Assembly (NCBI RefSeq): GCF_029784155.1
Contig: NC_073692.1
Span: 157,881,582-157,945,581 of the forward strand
From: Uranotaenia lowii
Lineage: Eukaryota; Arthropoda; Insecta; Diptera; Culicidae
Length of the DNA stretch: 64,000 nucleotides
Direction: 5' to 3'
In this document: one piece after another, positions 59,261 through 64,000 of the stretch
Position numbering within the stretch: the first letter of the stretch is position 1
Layout of the letters: every line of letters begins with the position of its first letter
The notes under the pieces: generated by a model
The model's database searches: none
What the model was told of the DNA's origin: nothing
Seen by the model: only the letters and a program-made list of their open reading frames with translations
Translations under genes and position numbers: made by a program

Positions 59261-61198
59261 GATGACCTCAAAAATTAAAAAAAAAAGATTTTCTTGCCCT
59301 TAAATAACATTTTGCACTGGATTTTGAGTATATTGACGAAAGATTTCCGCAAGAAATTTATGTTCACTAGAAAGGTTATTCTATTCCAATACTATTGGTG
59401 TAACTACATAATCAGGAATATAAGAAGTAAAGATCATTCATGGGGTTTTATGATGAAAAAATATGTCTCCTGCTTTTCTTGAAAATTTAGTAAATTACAT
59501 TTTCAGCTAAGTTTGTGTGAGGACTTCTATGAACAAATATTTGGGGCTAGGAAACAAATTGGACTCTCGTGTTATATTTAAGCCCAATTCAATCCACCTG
59601 GACACCAACACGAAATATCATTGTTGATAATCGTTCATCTTTTTTGATAATTTTTGACTGTTTATTGTTAATCGACTTTTCAACCTAAGACATTGGTACC
59701 ACAAGGATGGTAAAGTGTCATATCACCAAAAGAAAAATTCAACCTTTTGTTCATGTTTTATTGCGTAAGCTGGTGTTTTTGGAGGCATTCGTGTATGTAA
59801 AAATGTGGTCGAATTCGAGTTTACACGAAGTTTATTCCAAAATTCAAGATTGTTCATTTTTGTCAAAAGTAAGCGAATTGAACCTGATGTCTGTCATTGT
59901 TTTTTTGTTTTTTATTAAATTCAACTTTGTTTTCAACAATTTTTTAGTGGATGATTTGGTTTTATACAATTTTTTTTTAATATTTTTTCAATTTACTTTT
60001 AGTTGGTTGACTGGGCTCCAATTCATTCGATTTTTTGCAAGTTTTTAATTTTGTTTTCTAAAAGTTCTGCATTTGTTCAAATCAACGAAAAGATAAGTTT
60101 TTTTTAATTTTCTAGATGAAATTAAAAGACCTCGGGTTTTTATCTGGTAGTATTTCTATATGGAACATTGCCAATATTTGTATATTGATATTTGCATTTC
60201 TGATCATCTTTGGAATGTTTGTTTCTTATTTTCAAGCAAACAAAAAATAACATCGTGTAACTAACAGAACTTATTTAAGTAGCTTCAAAAGCTTAAATAA
60301 TTTGTCTACATTCATTTGCCTAGATTTCATATTCAAGATGTTACTTTGCTCCAAGCATGAGAAAATTTAAAATATATTCATTATTCCATATTTTTCATAA
60401 TTAAACCCCATGCTTCTTGCTTCTTGGTTTTCCTTATTAAGTTTATGTAAAAATTTATTCTATAATGTGAATGAACCATTCTCAACATTTAAACACTTTA
60501 CAATCAATAACTCAATAATCAATAAAAATAAGTCGTCAGGATACTATTTCTGATCTTGGTACAGTGATGAGTGAGTCTCAGTGATGAGAAGTTTAATTAG
60601 ATTTTTCAAAAGAAATGAAAATCTCTCTGTTTGAAACATTACAACTCTTTTCTCGCAATTTGTATCACTTTGATGTTTGTGACAAAGTTGCAGCCAGAGA
60701 ATTTTCCTATTAGATCGTATTTTCGACGTTTGAAGTTGATAGTACGCTGACAAGTGTTTTAACAGTTATTAGTATGATTTTTTTTTTGAAAAATACATTC
60801 ATCAAAAAGGTTAAACAATTTAAAAAAAATGTTCTAGTTCTTCCGATGGATTATTGAAATTTTGGGCTCAAATTCAAAAGGAAATTCTCAGCTTTCGAAT
60901 GGTTCAAACATTATTGATGCTTATTTTCGATAAATAAAATTGTACATCATACAATAGAACGCTCCAAACCACTACTGGAAAAACAACCACGGATTTATAT
61001 AGTTACATTTAAGTCACCTTTAAAAAACAAGAGATGAGATTTAATGGAAATTTAAAAGAAATCCTAATAACTTACAGCTTACCAAGCAAATGAAACACAT
61101 CAACAAACCACTTCAGAGCAAAAAAAAAGACCAAAAATGAATTCACGAACAACTAATGAGAATGCTTCCAACACGAAAATCATATGAAAATAAAAATT
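59261..61198. other. Gene-free AT-rich stretch
   Basis: No supported gene. A 44-residue ATG frame at 60116-60250 encodes a hydrophobic segment (ICILIFAFLIIFGMFVS) and ends with QANKK; it could be a chance product of T-rich DNA. A 113-codon frame at 59707-60048 is similarly T-rich and unrecognised. Confidence 0.35.
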
Positions 61199-61986
61199 AA
61201 CTGTGTTAGATGAAATTTCAGGGACTAGATAAGAGAAAATCGATGTTGAAAAACATGCGAAAAAAATTCGCCTTGTCTCCCGGTGAGACTTGAACCCACA
61301 TCTTGCGCCTCTCCGGGGCCCATGTATTAACATTCTACTACAGGAGACCAACCTGGCGTATGAATATTATACTGGTTGAGTGTCGATGTCTATCGGAATG
61401 AAGGGAATAGTTCTCCCATGTGATCATAATCATTTTTCTTGGTCTATTTCTATTCCCATCTTTTCATCTTACGGTAGTTGGACTCAAATTTGGATATTTT
61501 ACCGTTTCGCTGACTGAATGTTTGAGTCAAGACCCATCCTTGGGTCACAGTTTAAAAATAGAAAATAAGGCGGTGCCATACACCGAATTTGGTTGGATAT
61601 CCAAATACGGCAAACGCATCATTTCTCATCATAACTGACAACCCGTGCAGTATATGAGAAGGCAATGCAAATCTTGCCGTGCCTAAAATATCCAAATTTG
61701 AGTCCAACTACCGTAAGATGAAAAGATGGGAATAGAAATAGACCAAGAAAAATGATTATGATCACATGGGAGAACTATTCCCTTCATTCCGATAGACATC
61801 GACACTCAACCAGTATAATATTCATACGCCAGGTTGGTCTCCTGTAGTAGAATGTTAATAAATGGGCCCCGGAGAGGCGCAAGATGTGGGTTCAAGTCTC
61901 ACCGGGAGACAAGGCGAATTTTTTTCGCATGTTTTTCAACATCGATTTTCTCTTATCTAGTCCCTGAAATTTCATCTAACACAGTT
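61199..61986. repeat. Near-perfect 303-bp inverted repeat
   Basis: 61199-61501 is the reverse complement of 61684-61986 with no length difference; the one mismatch I found is CATGTATTAAC against the complement of GTTAATAAATG. The spacer is 182 bp. Each arm contains a tRNA-like head plus its body. The spacer starts with TTTCGCTGACTGAATGTTTG, which recurs directly at about 62020 after the right arm's poly-A, so the structure arose by rearrangement and not simply by two independent insertions. Confidence 0.93.
61276..61347 (-). mobile_element. tRNA-like SINE head, left arm
   Basis: Inverted copy of the 61838-61909 head, within the left arm of the inverted repeat. Same fold and one nucleotide difference. 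Confidence 0.7.
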
Positions 61987-62019
61987 GGTTTCATTTCTCT
62001 ACAAAAAAAAAAAAAAAAA
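61838..62019 (+). mobile_element. tRNA-derived SINE (head, body, poly-A)
   Basis: 61838-61909 folds like a tRNA: acceptor TCTCCTG/CGGGAGA, T-arm GTGGG-TTCAAGT-CTCAC, a D-arm-like GTA..TAC, and a B box GGTTCAAGTCT for RNA polymerase III. The anticodon arm is imperfect and the loop lacks the usual T33, so it is not a working tRNA. A 90-bp body follows, ending in a run of 17 A's at 62003-62019. Box A is weak. Confidence 0.7.
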
Positions 62020-62239
62020 GTTTCGCTGACTGAATGTTTGAGTCAAGACCCATCCTTGGGTCTGGGTCACAGTTTAAAAATAAAAATTAACGTAATGAAA
62101 GGAGTCCAAACTGAACAGTTTGTCATTGAATCTTCATGAAAAATCTAATCCTCCACTTGTCGAAATCATTGTCTAAGAATTGGTGCACAATCTTTCAGAC
62201 AATTTGGATAGAAAAAGTAAATAACCTACCTAGATACGA

Positions 62240-62930
62240 TTTTTTTTCTTGTTGTATCGAAAGCGTTTGACACAGTAGACCACCTGAATCTTTAATTAAA
62301 AAGCTAGAAGTGTATGACTTCAAAGGCATAGCAAATAACTTAACGTGAAATTATTCTACAAAACCGTCAACAAGTTGTCAAAATAGAAAAAAAAACTTTA
62401 AGTGTGAAGCTAGCTTTAACCCTATAGGCTGGCTATAGGAGTACCTTAAGGAATCAATTGTGGCGCATTGCTCTTCCTCGAGACCGTTTGCAGATGACAC
62501 GGTGTTAGAGTGTTCGAATCAAGATGTAGAATCTACAATACTTGAAATGTCAAAAGATCTGAATGCTATTGATATGTACTTGTAAAACAATCTACTAAAT
62601 CTGAATACAGTTAAAACAAAGTACATAATTTATCGTAGAATTAATACTGATTATCACCACACTCACCACTGTTTCATAAACAGAATATCATTGAAGTAGT
62701 GTCCAGTTATAAATATTTAGGTGCCTGTTTAGATAACCGTTTATAATGGCTATACATATTGAATTTGATAAAAAAAATGCGCTGTTATGTGTGAAATAGT
62801 TTGAATGTTCTCATACTTTATGCCAAGACACGTTTTGCAGAAGCTTTATAAAATTTTAATATACAGTAGATATTGATATGCCATTAGCGCTATTTGATTG
62901 ACAGCAATAATTAAACAAGGTGTTCAAACT
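62240..62930 (+). pseudogene. Decayed non-LTR reverse transcriptase
   Basis: Three frames carry successive RT motifs: VSKAFDTVDH (62245-62283, motif A), GVP*G..CGALLFL (from 62438, motif B with a stop in place of Gln), and FADDTVL (62487-62507, catalytic motif C) followed by NNLLNLNTVKTKYIIY. Further on is FMPRHVLQKLYKILIYSRY, typical of the thumb region. The frames differ, so there are at least two frameshifts, plus several stops and a deletion between motifs B and C. The pattern fits CR1/Jockey-type LINEs. It is inactive. Confidence 0.85.
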
Positions 62931-64000
62931 GCTCGCTTGTGTCCTATCGGTTTGAAAATTTCTACTGTCACGAGCAGAACCAAAACATTTTTTGTTTTAG
63001 ACCCTCTCACGCTGGTATTTTGTTAACCATATTTGGTTCAAAAGTAACCATTTTCGACTTTTTTCCGCGTTATGTTATTTTATGACTTCTCTTAGAGAAC
63101 CCATAAAATGACTTTTCGGGGAGAAGTTAAAAAATCGTTAAAAAATGGTTATTTTTCAAAAGTATTTTTTATAGTAATTCTACGGGGTTTAATGTTATTA
63201 TAAAATAAGGCCGGAACAAATTTCAAATCCTTCTTTTGTCACTTGGAGTCGGAACATCGCGAGTGGGGGGACAATAAAAAATAATGCGAAAAACAAATAA
63301 ATTGGAATAAGTTGCACGGAAGCTTGTATCCAAAAAAAATTGCATACTATATCGTTGCACAGAACTTCTAAATCAAGTAATTTTTATCGAATAATTCAAT
63401 GAAATCAAGAAACCAAAAATGAAATAACTTCCATCCTCTTAAATTTGTTTTTTGGTCTTTTAATCTTTCAGATTTTTGAATTTTTTATCGAAATTTACAT
63501 AAATTAAGGGGGGGGGGGGGGGTAGGGTCTAACGGGTATAAAAAAACACCATTTTCACGATTTTTTTCTAGAGCTATCGTTCAAACAAATGTATTCAAAT
63601 TTTTTGCATTATACAAAGCATTGTTAAAAGAACATTTAGTAATTTTTTCGTAGAAAAATATTGAAAAATGAACCGGTGACGGAGCACTTTCGAGGATGCC
63701 TTTTAGAAAACAGGATTTGCGGTGGATACTGTATCTCAGCACAGAATCATCTGAATTCAAAAAATCAGAGCTAAACACTTTAATAGATGTTTTTCTGGAC
63801 CCCAACGTTTTTATTTAACTCAAAAATTTTTTTATGAAATTTTTGTGGCTGTTTGAAGTAAAAACTACGATTTTTCCAAAAAATCCGCCATTTTTCATCT
63901 GTAAAATCTCCCCAAAGTAAAAAAAAAAACAGAAAAGAAAAACGTTGGGGTCTGGTATTTTATATGTAGAAAATATGTTCCAAATTTGAAAAGAATCGGA
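62931..64000. other. Gene-free AT-rich stretch
   Basis: No gene. A G homopolymer lies at about 63508-63522. Confidence 0.35.

Noticed and set aside
59707..60048. 113-codon hydrophobic frame
   Set aside because: T-rich DNA gives F/L/V-rich frames by chance; no motif or start context is convincing.
61838..61909. Functional tRNA gene
   Set aside because: The anticodon stem is mismatched, T33 is missing, box A is weak and a SINE body with poly-A follows.

Overview
The window looks like insect nuclear DNA, most plausibly from a mosquito or another fly with a large, repeat-rich genome. It is strongly AT-rich with long A/T runs. It has almost no open coding sequence and no bacterial-style gene packing. 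It is full of non-autonomous transposons whose ends are readable: TA-, TTAA- and 8-bp-duplication MITEs, a solo LTR, a tRNA-headed SINE and remnants of non-LTR elements. The species assignment is inference; no diagnostic host gene is present. The only convincing intact protein is a 312-residue ORF1-type protein of a non-LTR retroelement. I see no complete host protein-coding exon.

Layout. 0-3.6 kb: foldback repeat and two non-repetitive islands. 3.65-6.45 kb: satellite with a 74-bp two-part unit. 8-15.2 kb: nested mobile elements, comprising a Tc1-like MITE inside an older dispersed repeat, a 2-kb element with G-rich inverted ends and a 13-14 bp flanking duplication, and a hAT-like MITE. 19.9-20.9 kb: GC-richer stretch with initiator-like TCAGTC motifs, the best candidate for a host promoter and 5' UTR on the + strand. 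22.2-24.7 kb: a second, inverted copy of the 10-kb dispersed repeat, split by an element that carries ORF1 but no ORF2. 25.4-26.7 kb: inverted repeat with arms near 575 bp. 28.9-31.7 kb: degenerate minisatellite, a TTAA-flanked repeat end and a ~700-bp tandem duplication. 35.2-37.3 kb: 15-bp minisatellite. 40.4-41.2 kb: element with subterminal CCAGCA clusters. 42.1-46.5 kb: three more hAT-like MITEs, one inside a tandem repeat array. 51.2-53.8 kb: a TTAA-family copy with a 46-bp-arm hairpin, then a 217-bp piggyBac-like MITE. 54.1-56.7 kb: 9-bp minisatellite split by a solo LTR. 61.2-62.9 kb: near-perfect 303-bp inverted repeat with a tRNA-derived SINE head in each arm, then a decayed reverse transcriptase.

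Between these lie islands of less AT-rich, apparently single-copy DNA (around 2.2-3.2, 32.6-33.1, 33.9-34.7, 38.2-39.9, 52.2-52.9, 53.2-53.5 and 58.0-58.4 kb). They may be regulatory DNA within a large intron or intergenic region. The long repetitive open frames over the minisatellites are by-products of unit lengths divisible by three and should not be annotated as proteins.

The strongest candidate for something new is the ORF1-only element at 23.1-24.6 kb. Its ends are set by comparison with the uninterrupted repeat copy at 10.4 kb. Its ORF is intact, it begins with a 53-bp hairpin palindrome and it ends in an A-rich tail.
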